A stretch of DNA of 64,000 bases from Flavobacterium johnsoniae. Lineage in GTDB: Bacteria; Bacteroidota; Bacteroidia; Flavobacteriales; Flavobacteriaceae. The DNA is taken from assembly GCF_030388325.1 (NCBI RefSeq), contig NZ_CP103794.1, positions 2,480,001 through 2,544,000 of the forward strand, read 5' to 3'. The notes beneath the pieces are model-generated. The model did not search any database. It was not told the origin of the DNA and saw nothing but the letters and a program-made list of their open reading frames with translations. The position numbers and the translations under genes are program-made. Shown here in pieces: positions 34,494-44,200 of this stretch; the first letter of the stretch is position 1, and each line of letters opens with the position of its first letter.

Positions 34494-35768
34494 TTGAATT
34501 TCTATAAAAAAATAATTCAAACCAGTTTGTTTAAGATTACTTCTTTAAACAGTTTTAGTGTTGTTTTAAAAATCGGAATAGGATTAATTACGTCAAAAAT
34601 ATTAGCCATTTTCGTTGGTCCAAGCGGAATGGCTTTGGTTGGAAATCTTCGTAATTTTTTAACTTCATTAGAAAATATATCAACTTTAGGTTTCCAGAAC
34701 GGAATTGTGAAATATACGGCTGAAAATGAAAAAAATAAGAATGAACTTCAAAAAATAGTTTCGACTGTTTTGATAAGTTTGGTTTTTTTGACGCTATTTT
34801 TAAGCGGAATTTTATTTTTTACGGCTTCGTTTTGGAATGAGAGAATCTTTGGAAATAACACCGAATATTTACTAGTTTTTAAAGTTCTAGCATTGGTTTT
34901 ACCAACTTACGGACTTTCAATTTTCTTGATTGCTGTAATTAACGGTTTAGGAAAATTTCAAAAAGTAATTTGGATCAATATTATTGGAAATATTATAGGT
35001 TTATTAATTTCCATTTTTTTCATTTTACAATTTAAAACCATTGGAGCTTTATTGGCAATTGTAATTGCTCCCGCTTTATTATTTGTTATTACACTTTATT
35101 TGGTGCAAAAGGAAATTCAATTTCTTCAATTCGTTAAATTTAATTTATTTGATTTTAAAATTCTAAAAAACCTTTCGTCTTATTCCTTAATGGCGTTGGT
35201 TTCATCTGTTTTGGGGCCTTTTATCTTTCTCGCAATCCGAAACCATATTATTCAATATTTAGGAATCGAACAAGCTGGATATTGGGAAACCATAACGAGA
35301 ATTTCTTCCTATTATTTAATGTTTGTGAGTACTATTTTAAGTGTTTATTTTTTGCCAAGATTATCAAAATTTCAAAATAATTTAGAAACAAAAAACGTTT
35401 TTTGGCAGTTTTACAAATACATTCTTCCCGTTTTTATTTTGGGTTTAACGATTATTTATTTCGGAAGATTTTTAATAGTTGAGATGCTTTTTACAAAAGA
35501 ATTTTTACCCGTAACCGATTTGTTTTTCTGGCAACTTTTAGGAGATATTTTTAAAGTTTGCGCGCTTATTTTAGGACTTCAGTTTTTTGCTAAAAAAATG
35601 ACTTCAGCTTTTATAATTACCGAATTATTTTCGCTTTCCGTATTATATTTTTCAAGTTTATATTTTACGAAACTATTTCAGATTGAAGGCGTTGTGATAG
35701 CATACGCTTTTCAGAATTTTATTTATTTAGTAGTTCTTTCTTTATATTTTAGAAAAAGTCTGTTCTAG
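34494..35768 (+). CDS. Wzx-type polysaccharide flippase
   Basis: This 424-residue membrane protein has about twelve hydrophobic segments and the MATE/MOP-superfamily opening FVGPSGMALVGNLRNFLTSL, typical of O-antigen translocases. The start is TTG at 34494: a stop codon lies immediately upstream in frame and the first ATG is at residue 46. It moves lipid-linked glycan units across the inner membrane. It follows the acyltransferase gene by six bases and overlaps the convergent glycosyltransferase gene at CTAG. It is AT-rich, as flavobacterial glycan clusters often are. Confidence 0.88.
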   Translation: MNFYKKIIQTSLFKITSLNSFSVVLKIGIGLITSKILAIFVGPSGMALVGNLRNFLTSLENISTLGFQNGIVKYTAENEKNKNELQKIVSTVLISLVFLTLFLSGILFFTASFWNERIFGNNTEYLLVFKVLALVLPTYGLSIFLIAVINGLGKFQKVIWINIIGNIIGLLISIFFILQFKTIGALLAIVIAPALLFVITLYLVQKEIQFLQFVKFNLFDFKILKNLSSYSLMALVSSVLGPFIFLAIRNHIIQYLGIEQAGYWETITRISSYYLMFVSTILSVYFLPRLSKFQNNLETKNVFWQFYKYILPVFILGLTIIYFGRFLIVEMLFTKEFLPVTDLFFWQLLGDIFKVCALILGLQFFAKKMTSAFIITELFSLSVLYFSSLYFTKLFQIEGVVIAYAFQNFIYLVVLSLYFRKSLF

Positions 35769-36901
35769 TTTTCATTCCATTTTTGAATATACTTTTCGGC
35801 AATTTTTATATAATCGTGATGCTCTTCAATAAATGTTCTTGCACGTTTTGATATCGTAATAATTTCATTTGGATTTTCTATTAAAAAGGACAATTCTTTT
35901 ACCAGATAATCTACATCTGGAATGGCATTTATGCAGACTTTTTCAGAAAGATTATAGTGTTTACTAAATTCAGATTCAGCGCCAGTAAAAACAACTTTTC
36001 CTTTCGCCATTGCTTCTAACGCATTGTAACCTTGATCGTAAGCGTAAACCATATCCAATAGAATATGACAGCTTTTGTATAAATTAATATATTCAGAATA
36101 AGGAACGCTTCGAACTGTAATAACTTCCACTTTTTTAGCGTATTTTTCTTCAATTATTTTTAAAGCTTTTTCAAAATAATCGTTTCCTTTTTTCAAATAA
36201 TTATCATTGTTGATGCCATGAAAAATGACAATTCTATCAATAATTTCAAGCGGTTTAAAGGAAAGTTTTTCAATATTAATCGGATTCGGAATCAATCCTA
36301 AATATTTCTCATTTCCTCGAAGCGGAATATGATAATCTAAATCTGAAGCAATGATTCCTCTGCAATTTTCATAAATAAACTGATGCAGTCCGATAAATTT
36401 TTTTTCACGGAATTTCAACGCATTTCCAAAAGATTTTCGATCAATTTTATGATTAAAATATAAAGGGAAAACAGATTTAAAATCAGGATTTTCAAAGCAA
36501 TATTTCACATTTAAATAATCGTAGCCGCAGCTCAGTAAAAATAATTTTTGATTGTTTTTTAATAAATAAGAAATGATTTTTTTTTCGTAGAAAGGCGTAC
36601 AGTAAAAACTATTTTCGTTAATAAGCTGCACAATATCAAAACCAGAACATTGTTTTTTGAATTTTAGAAATTGGCGAAAAGTCAAATAAGAGCTGATATC
36701 AAAACCGGAAATTTTGAATACAGCAATTTTTATTTTTTTCAAGAAACCCGAATCCCATTTTTTTTGAATAGGAAAATCAACAGGAAAATTTTTAAAACCG
36801 TCGTTGAGACCAATAATAAAAACTTCATGACCTAAAGCCTTAAGACCTTCTTTTAAAGAATTATGCAAATGGCTGAATTCGCCTACCAATAAAACTTTCA
36901 T
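35765..36901 (-). CDS. GT-B glycosyltransferase
   Basis: This 378-residue cytoplasmic protein begins MKVLLVGEFSHLHNSLKEGLKALGHEV, a GT-B N-terminal Rossmann strand. The C-terminal half has IPNPINIEKLSF, VIFHGINNDNYLKKGNDYFEKA, HILLDMVYAYDQGYNALEAMAKGK (the donor-site acidic motif) and KVVFTGAESEF. It belongs to the GT4-like families. The sugar donor cannot be told from sequence. It shares a divergent promoter region with the next glycosyltransferase gene. Confidence 0.9.
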   Translation of the reverse strand: MKVLLVGEFSHLHNSLKEGLKALGHEVFIIGLNDGFKNFPVDFPIQKKWDSGFLKKIKIAVFKISGFDISSYLTFRQFLKFKKQCSGFDIVQLINENSFYCTPFYEKKIISYLLKNNQKLFLLSCGYDYLNVKYCFENPDFKSVFPLYFNHKIDRKSFGNALKFREKKFIGLHQFIYENCRGIIASDLDYHIPLRGNEKYLGLIPNPINIEKLSFKPLEIIDRIVIFHGINNDNYLKKGNDYFEKALKIIEEKYAKKVEVITVRSVPYSEYINLYKSCHILLDMVYAYDQGYNALEAMAKGKVVFTGAESEFSKHYNLSEKVCINAIPDVDYLVKELSFLIENPNEIITISKRARTFIEEHHDYIKIAEKYIQKWNEN

Positions 36902-36908
36902 TTATGTG

Positions 36909-36925
36909 TATATTTGACAAATATA
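36909..36925. promoter_or_regulatory. Palindromic face-to-face -7 boxes in the divergent glycosyltransferase promoter
   Basis: TATATTTG-A-CAAATATA is a perfect 8+1+8 palindrome. Each arm is a TAnnTTTG box reading toward one of the two divergent genes (minus start at 36901, plus start at 36946). Neither arm has a well-spaced TTG partner. It may be two overlapping promoters or a regulator site. Confidence 0.5.
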
Positions 36926-36945
36926 TTTACTTTTTCGGTCAAAAC

Positions 36946-38031
36946 ATGAATAAAAAGAAAGTTGCTATTGTTTCAAATTCTTTAGGAAAAGGTGGAGCAG
37001 AACGTTTTGCAGCTTTGCTGACTTTTATGTTAGAAAATACTGGTTTTGAAGTTCATTCAATTATAGTAAATAATGTTGTAGATTATTCATATACAGGAAC
37101 TTTATTTAATTTAGAGAAAGAAAGTTCGAAATCATTTCCTTTCTACAGAAAAATCAAAAAAGGCATTTTATTACAGCGTTATTTAAATCAAAATAATATC
37201 GAAATTGTTATTGATAGCAGATCGAGAAATGTTTTGTTGAGAGAATTAATAACCCGATTTATTTACCGAAACATAAAAATATTTTACATCGTTCACAGTT
37301 ATAATTTTAAGAATTATTTCCCTGATTCAAAATTCTGGGCAAGAACGATTTACAAAAATGCTGAAGCTTTAGTTTGTGTATCAAAAGCGATTGAAGAAAA
37401 AGTAAATCAGTTTTTAGAATTAAAGAATACGACAACAATTTATAATCCTTTTTTTATTCCTGAAACAGAAGTTAAAAATGCTATTTTAGAAACTCAAAAA
37501 GTGATTTTGTATTTTGGAAGATTTGATGAAAAAGTTAAAAACTTCAGCTTGTTATTAGAAGCTTTTTCGCAATCTGAAATTTTTTCGAAAGGATACAAAC
37601 TTCGTTTGCTGGGCGAAGGAAATGATCTGAACTTCATTAAACAAAAAATAAAAAGTTTGAATCTACAGAATTACGTCGAAATTTTCCCGTTTAAAAACAA
37701 TCCTTATAAAGAAGTTCGAGAAGCTAAATTTGCAATTCTGACAAGCAATTATGAAGGTTTTCCGTTATCAATTGTAGAATCATTAGCTTTAGGAACTCCC
37801 GTAATTGCTGTAGATTGCAATTCTGGACCAAGAGAAATAATCAAAAATGAATTTAACGGATTGTTGGTGGAAAATCATAATCCAAAAGCTTTGGCACAAG
37901 CAATAAATAGATTTGGAGATGATGATGAATTATATGATTTTTGTAAAAAGAATGCTTCAAAAAGTGTTGTACATTTGACTTTAAATACAATTTCAGAACA
38001 ATGGAAAAATCTTCTCAACAAGCCAAAATGA
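36946..38031 (+). CDS. GT4-family glycosyltransferase
   Basis: This 361-residue enzyme starts at MNKKKVAIVSNSLGKGGAER; a longer frame from 36904 would begin upstream of the promoter boxes. It has the GT-B fold with NSLGKGGAERFAALL (acceptor side), VILYFGRFDEKVKNFSLLLE, RLLGEGNDLNFIKQKI and the donor motif TSNYEGFPLSIVESLALGTP followed by IAVDCNSGPREII, matching GT4. It adds a sugar to a growing glycan at the inner membrane. Its stop overlaps the start of the FdtA-like gene by ATGA, so the two are coupled. Confidence 0.93.
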   Translation: MNKKKVAIVSNSLGKGGAERFAALLTFMLENTGFEVHSIIVNNVVDYSYTGTLFNLEKESSKSFPFYRKIKKGILLQRYLNQNNIEIVIDSRSRNVLLRELITRFIYRNIKIFYIVHSYNFKNYFPDSKFWARTIYKNAEALVCVSKAIEEKVNQFLELKNTTTIYNPFFIPETEVKNAILETQKVILYFGRFDEKVKNFSLLLEAFSQSEIFSKGYKLRLLGEGNDLNFIKQKIKSLNLQNYVEIFPFKNNPYKEVREAKFAILTSNYEGFPLSIVESLALGTPVIAVDCNSGPREIIKNEFNGLLVENHNPKALAQAINRFGDDDELYDFCKKNASKSVVHLTLNTISEQWKNLLNKPK

Positions 38032-38447
38032 CAACAAATCAGGATGTTCAATTATTAGAAATTCCTAAAATTGAAGATCGAAGAGGAAATCTTTCTGTTA
38101 TTGAAGGAAGCACGATTCCGTTTGTTTCTAAAAGAGTGTATTATTTGTACGATGTACCAAGCGGAAGCAAGCGTGGCGGGCACGCACATATTGAGCAGCA
38201 AGAATTTTTAATTCCGCTTAGCGGTAGTTTTGATGTAGTTTTAAAAGACGGAAAAACCATTAAAACGGTAACGCTCAATAAACCAAATGTTGGACTTCTT
38301 ATAGTTTCGGGAATCTGGCGAGAGCTTAAGAATTTTTCTTCAGGAAGTGTTTGTCTGGTTTTATCTTCGGATGAATTTAGCGAAGAAGATTATATTCGTG
38401 AATACAAAAAATTTAGGTTATTTAAAAACGGAGGAACCAAATCCTAA
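38028..38447 (+). CDS. FdtA/QdtA-like sugar 3,4-ketoisomerase (cupin)
   Basis: This 139-residue protein starts at MTTNQDVQLL, overlapping the previous stop. It is a single cupin with EDRRGNLSVIEGSTIPF, KRVYYLYDVPSGSKRGGHAH (metal/substrate His) and EFLIPLSGSFDVVL. Family members convert dTDP-4-keto-6-deoxyglucose to the 3-keto sugar, the first step to dTDP-3-amino-3,6-dideoxy sugars. The aminotransferase and N-acyltransferase normally found beside it are not in this window. The 3' end overlaps the convergent glycosyltransferase gene by 30 bases. Confidence 0.88.
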   Translation: MTTNQDVQLLEIPKIEDRRGNLSVIEGSTIPFVSKRVYYLYDVPSGSKRGGHAHIEQQEFLIPLSGSFDVVLKDGKTIKTVTLNKPNVGLLIVSGIWRELKNFSSGSVCLVLSSDEFSEEDYIREYKKFRLFKNGGTKS

Positions 38448-39347
38448 ATTTGCTAAAAACGTTTTAAACGAAATTAAGAATCGCAAAAAAGTTGCTGGAA
38501 GCTGCAATAAGATTCTTTTTTTTAAGCTAAAATTATTCAAATCTATTGAATTGGAATATTTTATAAAAAGCTCGTTTTCTCCAGCTAATTTGCTTTTTAT
38601 GGCAAGAGAAAAACGATTTAAATCCAGAAATTTTTTTAAATCTAAATTGGTTTTTTCAGCTTCTTCAAATTTAGAAAAATCCATTTTTTCTTTAATGAAT
38701 TTAGTGTTTTTAGAAAGGCTTTTAGAATCGTAAACGTAATGGGCTAAAATCTTCCAAGAAAAAACTATAGGATAAATTAATCCAATTCTAATCCATAAAT
38801 CTGTGTCTTGTCCACTTTTAATTTTGGTGTCGAAGTTTCCAACTTTATCAAAAACAGATTTATGAAAAACGGCGCACGAAGTACACAGAACGGTTTCTTT
38901 TAAACTGGCTTTAAAATAATTTACAATTTCAAAATCGTCGTTTGTTTTTGAAATGGAATATTGTGCTGGAATAGTTTTTTTTGAAGTATCAAATTCAATT
39001 GCAGCAGAAAATACTTTTTGATCTGGAACTTTAGAAATAAGAGAAAACATCGTTTCTAAAAAAGTTGGATACCAATAATCGTCTGCGTCGAGAAACGTTA
39101 TAAAATCAGAAGAAGCTTTTTCAATTCCGTAATTTCTGGCCGTTGAAGCGCCTTCGTTTTTTTTGATATAATATTGAATTCTGGAATCTTTAAATTGCAG
39201 TATTTTTTCTTCGCTTTTGTCTGTAGAACCGTCATTAACAACAATAATCTCAAAATCATGAAAAGTTTGCTCTAGAATACTTTGTATCGTATTTTCGATA
39301 AAATTTTCTTTGTTGTATAATGGAATTATGATAGAAAAAAACGCCAT
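38418..39347 (-). CDS. GT2-family glycosyltransferase
   Basis: This 309-residue GT-A enzyme has FFSIIIPLYNKENFIENTIQSI (nucleotide-binding start), ILEQTFHDFEIIVVNDGSTDKSE, STARNYGIEKASSDFITFLDADDYW (the DxD-type metal site) and SGQDTDLWIRIGL (catalytic Asp region). These are typical of GT2. It follows another GT2 gene directly (stop and start adjacent). The C-terminus is helical. It likely transfers a hexose or N-acetylhexosamine to a lipid-linked glycan. Confidence 0.93.
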   Translation of the reverse strand: MAFFSIIIPLYNKENFIENTIQSILEQTFHDFEIIVVNDGSTDKSEEKILQFKDSRIQYYIKKNEGASTARNYGIEKASSDFITFLDADDYWYPTFLETMFSLISKVPDQKVFSAAIEFDTSKKTIPAQYSISKTNDDFEIVNYFKASLKETVLCTSCAVFHKSVFDKVGNFDTKIKSGQDTDLWIRIGLIYPIVFSWKILAHYVYDSKSLSKNTKFIKEKMDFSKFEEAEKTNLDLKKFLDLNRFSLAIKSKLAGENELFIKYSNSIDLNNFSLKKRILLQLPATFLRFLISFKTFLANLGFGSSVFK

Positions 39348-40235
39348 TTATTTTCTTTTTAAGAAACAATAATAACCTAATTTGTAAATGTCAAACAGAA
39401 AAAGAGATGGTTTTTCTGAAAGTAAATTCCGTTCTATTTTTTTTTCTGATTTTTTAAAAATAAAATAAAAAAAAGAAAGCAACTTTAATCTTTTTAATTT
39501 TTCGAACGAAGCAATAATTCTACTTTGATTTTGGGATATTTTGTTGGCTTTGTTTAAAAAAGCTAAATTTTCTAATGCAGTTTTTGTTTTGTTTAAAAAC
39601 AAATCAGAAGTTTCTAAATTAAGATGAAAAACTGGATTTTCAATATGTTTAGTTTCAATTTTTTGTGATTTTAAAACACTAAAAAAAAGTAAATCTTCAT
39701 AACCATATTTTGTCAAAGTTTCATCAAAAGGAAAACGAATAAGAATTTCTTTTTTGATTAATAAATTCGAAACCAAAGCAAAATCAGAATGGTTTTTAAT
39801 TCTTTCCGATAAACTTATTGCTTCTCTTTCTTTGCCATAAATCCAACGTAAAAGTAATTCTTTTGATGGTTTTTGATTTTCATACAAAAGTCCGCCAAAA
39901 ACTACTTTTCCATTTTTGTTTATCTCCGAAATATAATTTTCAATAAATTGATTATGAGCAGGAATTACGTCTGCATCTAAAAAAAGAAGATTTTCGAAAC
40001 TTGCTTTTTTCGCTAATAAATTTCGAATGGCGCTTCGTCCAATATTTCTTTCTAAAGAAACTAAAGAACAATTTTCAAATTGATTAACTTCTTGATTTTC
40101 TTTTATAAAAATGTTAGAAGCATCATCGTAACAAAGAATTTCAAATTTAATTCCGAAAGAAATGCACTGTTTTTGAAGTTCGCTTATAAGCGGTAAAACA
40201 GCATAATTGTAAACCGGAATTAAAATGGAAAGCAT
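39348..40235 (-). CDS. GT2-family glycosyltransferase
   Basis: This 295-residue GT-A protein begins [20 protein letters not shown] and has FEILCYDDASN, LERNIGRSAIRNLLAKKA, NLLFLDADVIP (metal site) and LTKYGYEDLLFFSVLKSQ (catalytic region). Its ATG overlaps the ftsE stop by TAATG, so it is translationally coupled to ftsE. It resembles galactosyl- or related hexosyltransferases only at family level. Coupling to a cell-division ABC ATPase is unusual enough to note. Confidence 0.9.
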   Translation of the reverse strand: MLSILIPVYNYAVLPLISELQKQCISFGIKFEILCYDDASNIFIKENQEVNQFENCSLVSLERNIGRSAIRNLLAKKASFENLLFLDADVIPAHNQFIENYISEINKNGKVVFGGLLYENQKPSKELLLRWIYGKEREAISLSERIKNHSDFALVSNLLIKKEILIRFPFDETLTKYGYEDLLFFSVLKSQKIETKHIENPVFHLNLETSDLFLNKTKTALENLAFLNKANKISQNQSRIIASFEKLKRLKLLSFFYFIFKKSEKKIERNLLSEKPSLFLFDIYKLGYYCFLKRK

Positions 40236-40918
40236 TACACGCTTTTTTGCACGACTTCGAAGATTCTTTCATCTTCGCATTTCAATGTTTTAGAAGGGAA
40301 TTTCATCAACAATGCATAATCGTGAGTTGCCATAATAATGGTTTTTCCAGCGGCATTGATGGCTTTTAATACTTCTAAAACTTCAGAACTTGTCTGTGGA
40401 TCAAGGTTTCCTGTAGGTTCATCTGCCAAGATAAATTCAGGATCATTTAGAAGCGCTCTTGCAATTGCAACACGCTGCTGTTCTCCTCCAGAAAGCTGGT
40501 GAGGCATTTTATTTACGAAGTCTTTCATACCAACTTTATCCAAAACTTCATCAATTTTGTGTTGCATGGCTTCTTTTTCGACCCATCCTGTAGCTCTTAA
40601 AACAAAAAGCATATTGTCTTTGATAGAACGGTCTGGAAGTAGTTTAAAGTCTTGAAATACGATTCCGATTTTACGTCTTAAATACGGAATGTCGTTTTCT
40701 TTTAATGTTGCCAAATCAAATTCAACAATATGTCCTTCTCCTTCAACTAATGGTAAATCAGCGTATAAAGTTTTTAAGAAACTACTTTTTCCAGAACCAG
40801 TTTTTCCGATGATATAAATAAATTCACCATGATTAACATCCAAATTAATATGAGATATAATTTTTCTTCCTTCTTGATATATAGTTACTTCTTTAAGAGA
40901 TAGTACGGTTTGTGACAT
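40235..40918 (-). CDS. ftsE: Cell-division ABC ATPase FtsE
   Basis: This 227-residue ATPase has Walker [11 protein letters not shown] (about 37-46), Q-loop [15 protein letters not shown] signature [17 protein letters not shown], Walker [13 protein letters not shown] and the switch His in [20 protein letters not shown] is characteristic of FtsE rather than other ABC proteins. FtsE and the membrane protein FtsX link divisome signalling to periplasmic peptidoglycan hydrolases. No ftsX gene is adjacent; the downstream genes on the same strand are two glycosyltransferases. Confidence 0.9.
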   Translation of the reverse strand: MSQTVLSLKEVTIYQEGRKIISHINLDVNHGEFIYIIGKTGSGKSSFLKTLYADLPLVEGEGHIVEFDLATLKENDIPYLRRKIGIVFQDFKLLPDRSIKDNMLFVLRATGWVEKEAMQHKIDEVLDKVGMKDFVNKMPHQLSGGEQQRVAIARALLNDPEFILADEPTGNLDPQTSSEVLEVLKAINAAGKTIIMATHDYALLMKFPSKTLKCEDERIFEVVQKSV

Positions 40919-40984
40919 AATAAATTGATTTGAATGGTAAAAGTAATAAGATAACGTATGTATTCAAAATAAATTTGAAAAATT

Positions 40985-41070
40985 AAACCATATAAGTGAT
41001 ATAAGTTCATTTTAAATAATTATGAATTAAGTTTTCCAACTTATAATAGCTTGTATGTCTTATATGGTTT
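40985..41070. repeat. Nested inverted repeats between ftsE and the TPR gene
   Basis: AAACCATATAAG (40985-40996) pairs with CTTATATGGTTT (41059-41070), and inside it TATAAGTT (41000-41007) pairs with AACTTATA (41038-41045), giving a long interrupted hairpin. It occupies the middle of the 311-base divergent gap, which otherwise holds only the promoter box at 41203. It resembles dispersed ATATAAGT-type elements of flavobacteria. Confidence 0.55.
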
Positions 41071-41202
41071 TTGAATTTATTTATTTTTTTGAAAGTTTGA
41101 GTACCAATAAATTGAAGTTTATTGAACAATAAAATCACAGCTATTTCTTAAATTGTTCATAATAAAACTGCGAAACGTTTCGTTATAAAGCGTATAAAAT
41201 GA

Positions 41203-41210
41203 TACATTTG
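41203..41210 (+). promoter_or_regulatory. -7 promoter box of the TPR gene
   Basis: TACATTTG fits TAnnTTTG and lies 19 bases before the ATG. No suitably spaced TTG is seen upstream. Confidence 0.45.
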
Positions 41211-41229
41211 AATACTAAATATTTTGAAA

Positions 41230-44200
41230 ATGCGTAAACTTTCCTGGTTCTTTTTATTCCAAATTATCCTTATTTCGACGACAGTTTCGGCACAAAAATC
41301 AGCTATCTATACATACGATTTAAAGGATTTTGACAAAGCACTGGCTTTATATAATGACAAACAATATGCTTCGGCGCAGCTTATTTTTGAAAAGGTTAAA
41401 AATAATGCTACGACAGAAGAAATTCAGTCAGATTGTGCTTATTATATTGCCAATTGTGCCATAAGAACCAACAAAGCAAATGCCGATGCTTTAATGGAAA
41501 AATTTGTTAATGATTATCCAACCAGCACAAAGCAAAATCAGGCTTATATAGAAGCTGCCCAATATTTTTTCGAACAAGGAAATTATCCGAAAGCATTGCA
41601 ATGGTTTGATAAAGTTGACGAAAGTTACATGAGTAAAGCTGAGTCTGATAAGTTTAACTTCATGAAAGGTTACAGCTATTTTAATGCTAAAAAGAAAAAA
41701 GAAGCGACCAATTATTTTAATAAAGTGGTAAATTCTAAAGAATATGGTTCTCAAGCCAAGTATTATTTAGGGTTTATGGCTTATGAAGGCGACGATTATA
41801 AGGAAGCAACAAAATATTTTGACGAAGTTTCGGGAGAAGAAAAGTATAAAGAGAAACTTTCATACTACCAAGCCGATATGAACTTCAAGCTTGGTAATTT
41901 CCAAAAAGCAATTGATTTGGGGCAAGTTGCCATGAACAAATCTAACGATATTGAAAAATCGGAACTGAATAAAATTATTGGAGAGAGTTACTTTAATTTG
42001 AAACAATATGGAAAAGCAATTCCGTATTTAGAGCAATATGCAGGTAAAAAAGGAAAATGGAATAATACCGATTTTTATCAATTAGGTTATGCTTATTATG
42101 AGCAGAAAAACTACGAAAAAGCCATTTCTCAGTTCAATAAAATTATCGAAGGAAAAGATTTCGTGGCGCAAAATGCCTATTACCATTTAGGTTTAAGTTA
42201 TCTGAATATTGGTAAAAAACAAGAAGCTTTAAATGCTTTTAAGAATGCTTCAGAAATGGATTTTAATGCGCAGATTCAAGAAGATGCCGCTTTAAATTAT
42301 GCCAAATTGAGTTACGATATCGGAAATGCGTATCAAGCAGTTCCTGGAATTTTATTGGATTTCTTGAAAAAATATCCAAATAATTCAAGCCGTGCAGAAG
42401 TAGAAAAATTATTGGTTGACTCTTATATTTCTTCTAAAAACTACAAAGAAGCTTTAACATTATTAGAAAAAAATAGAACCGCTGAAAATAAAGCAGCTTA
42501 CCAAAAAGTGCTTTTTTACCGTGGTTTAGAATTGTATAACGAATCTAATTATCAAGAAGCGGGCAAAATGTTTAAAAGCGCTATTAGCGAACAAAAAACT
42601 CCTGAATTTACAGCTCGCGCAACTTTTTGGAAAGCAGAAACAGAATATCTAAATGATGATATGCAGAATGCTTTGTTAACTTACAAGCAATTTGCTGGAA
42701 TGGCCGCGGCAAAATCTACAGATGAATATAAAAACATCAATTATAATATTGGTTACACGTATTTTAAATTGAAAGAATACGACCAGGCGGCAAATTCTTT
42801 TCAAGCTCAGATTGATAATTCTCCGTCAGACAAAGTTCGTTTAAATGATTCTTATTTGCGTTTGGGAGATTCTCGTTTTGTGACTTCAAAATACAGCGCA
42901 GCAAATGAAGCATACGGAAAAGCAATTGCCGCGAGAGGCGTTGATGCTGATTATGCGCAGTTTCAAAAAGCACTTTCTTACGGATTCATGTCAAATAATA
43001 CGAAAAAAGTTGATGAATTGAACAATTTCCTTCAGATGTATAAAAAGTCATCTTATCGTGACGATGCTTTGTTCGAATTAGGAAATACTTATGTTGCTGA
43101 AAAGAAAAACGATCAAGCTTTAAAAACTTACGATCAGTTAATTTCAGAATTTCAAAATGGAACATTCACTTCAAAAGCAATCTTAAAACAAGGTTTGATT
43201 TATTATAACTCAGATCGTGATCAACAAGCTTTAACGAAATTTAAAAAAGTAGCAGCAGAATTCCCAAAAACTCCAGAAGCTTTAGAAGCGGTTGCAACTG
43301 CAAGATTGATTTATGTTGATTCAGGAAAAGTTGACGAATATGCAACTTGGGTAAGAACTTTAGATTTTGTTGAAGTTTCAGATGCTGAATTGGATAACGA
43401 TACATATGACGCTGCATTTAAACAATACAGTCAAAATAATAGTAAAACTGCGATTACAGGTTTTGGAGGTTATATTGCAAAGTTCCCGAACGGAATACAT
43501 GCGTTAGAATCTAATTTTTACTTGGCACAGCTTTATTACGCTGAAGGTTCTGAAACGAAATCTATTGCTAATTATCAGTTTGTAATCGACCAGCCAAGAA
43601 ATGAATTTACGGAACAAGCTTTAAACAGATTGGCTCAGATTTATCTAAAAACAAAAGATTGTGATAAAGCAATTCCGGTTTTAGTGCGTTTGGATAGTGA
43701 AGCGGATTATCCTCAAAATAAAAACTTTGCACAAGCGAATTTGATGAAATGTTATTATGACAAAAAAGATTATGACAATTCGGTTATTGCTGCAGATAAA
43801 GTTTTAGAAAATTCAAAAGCTGATGCAGGTGTAAAGGCCGATGCGCAGATTATTGTGGCGAGAGCAGCAATTCAAACCGGAAATGAAGACAAAGCGAAAA
43901 CGGCTTATGCTAAATTGTTGACTACTTCAAAAGGAGAATTAGCAGCAGAAGCGTTGTATTATGATGCTTATTTCAAAACGAAAGAAGGAAAGTATGAAGC
44001 TTCAAATACTGCTGTTCAGAAATTAGCAAAAAGCTATTCGGCTTACAAATATTACGGAGCAAAAGGCTTGGTGTTAATGGCGAAAAATTTCTACGGTTTA
44101 AAAGATAGTTACCAAGCGACATATATTTTAGATAACGTAATTAACAATTTTACAGATTATCCAGATGTTGTTGAAGAAGCTAAAAAAGAATTGAGTGCTA

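Noticed and set aside
38347..38733. 128-residue plus-strand ORF over the end of FdtA
   Set aside because: It is out of frame with FdtA and antisense to the GT2 gene, and shows no coding features of its own.
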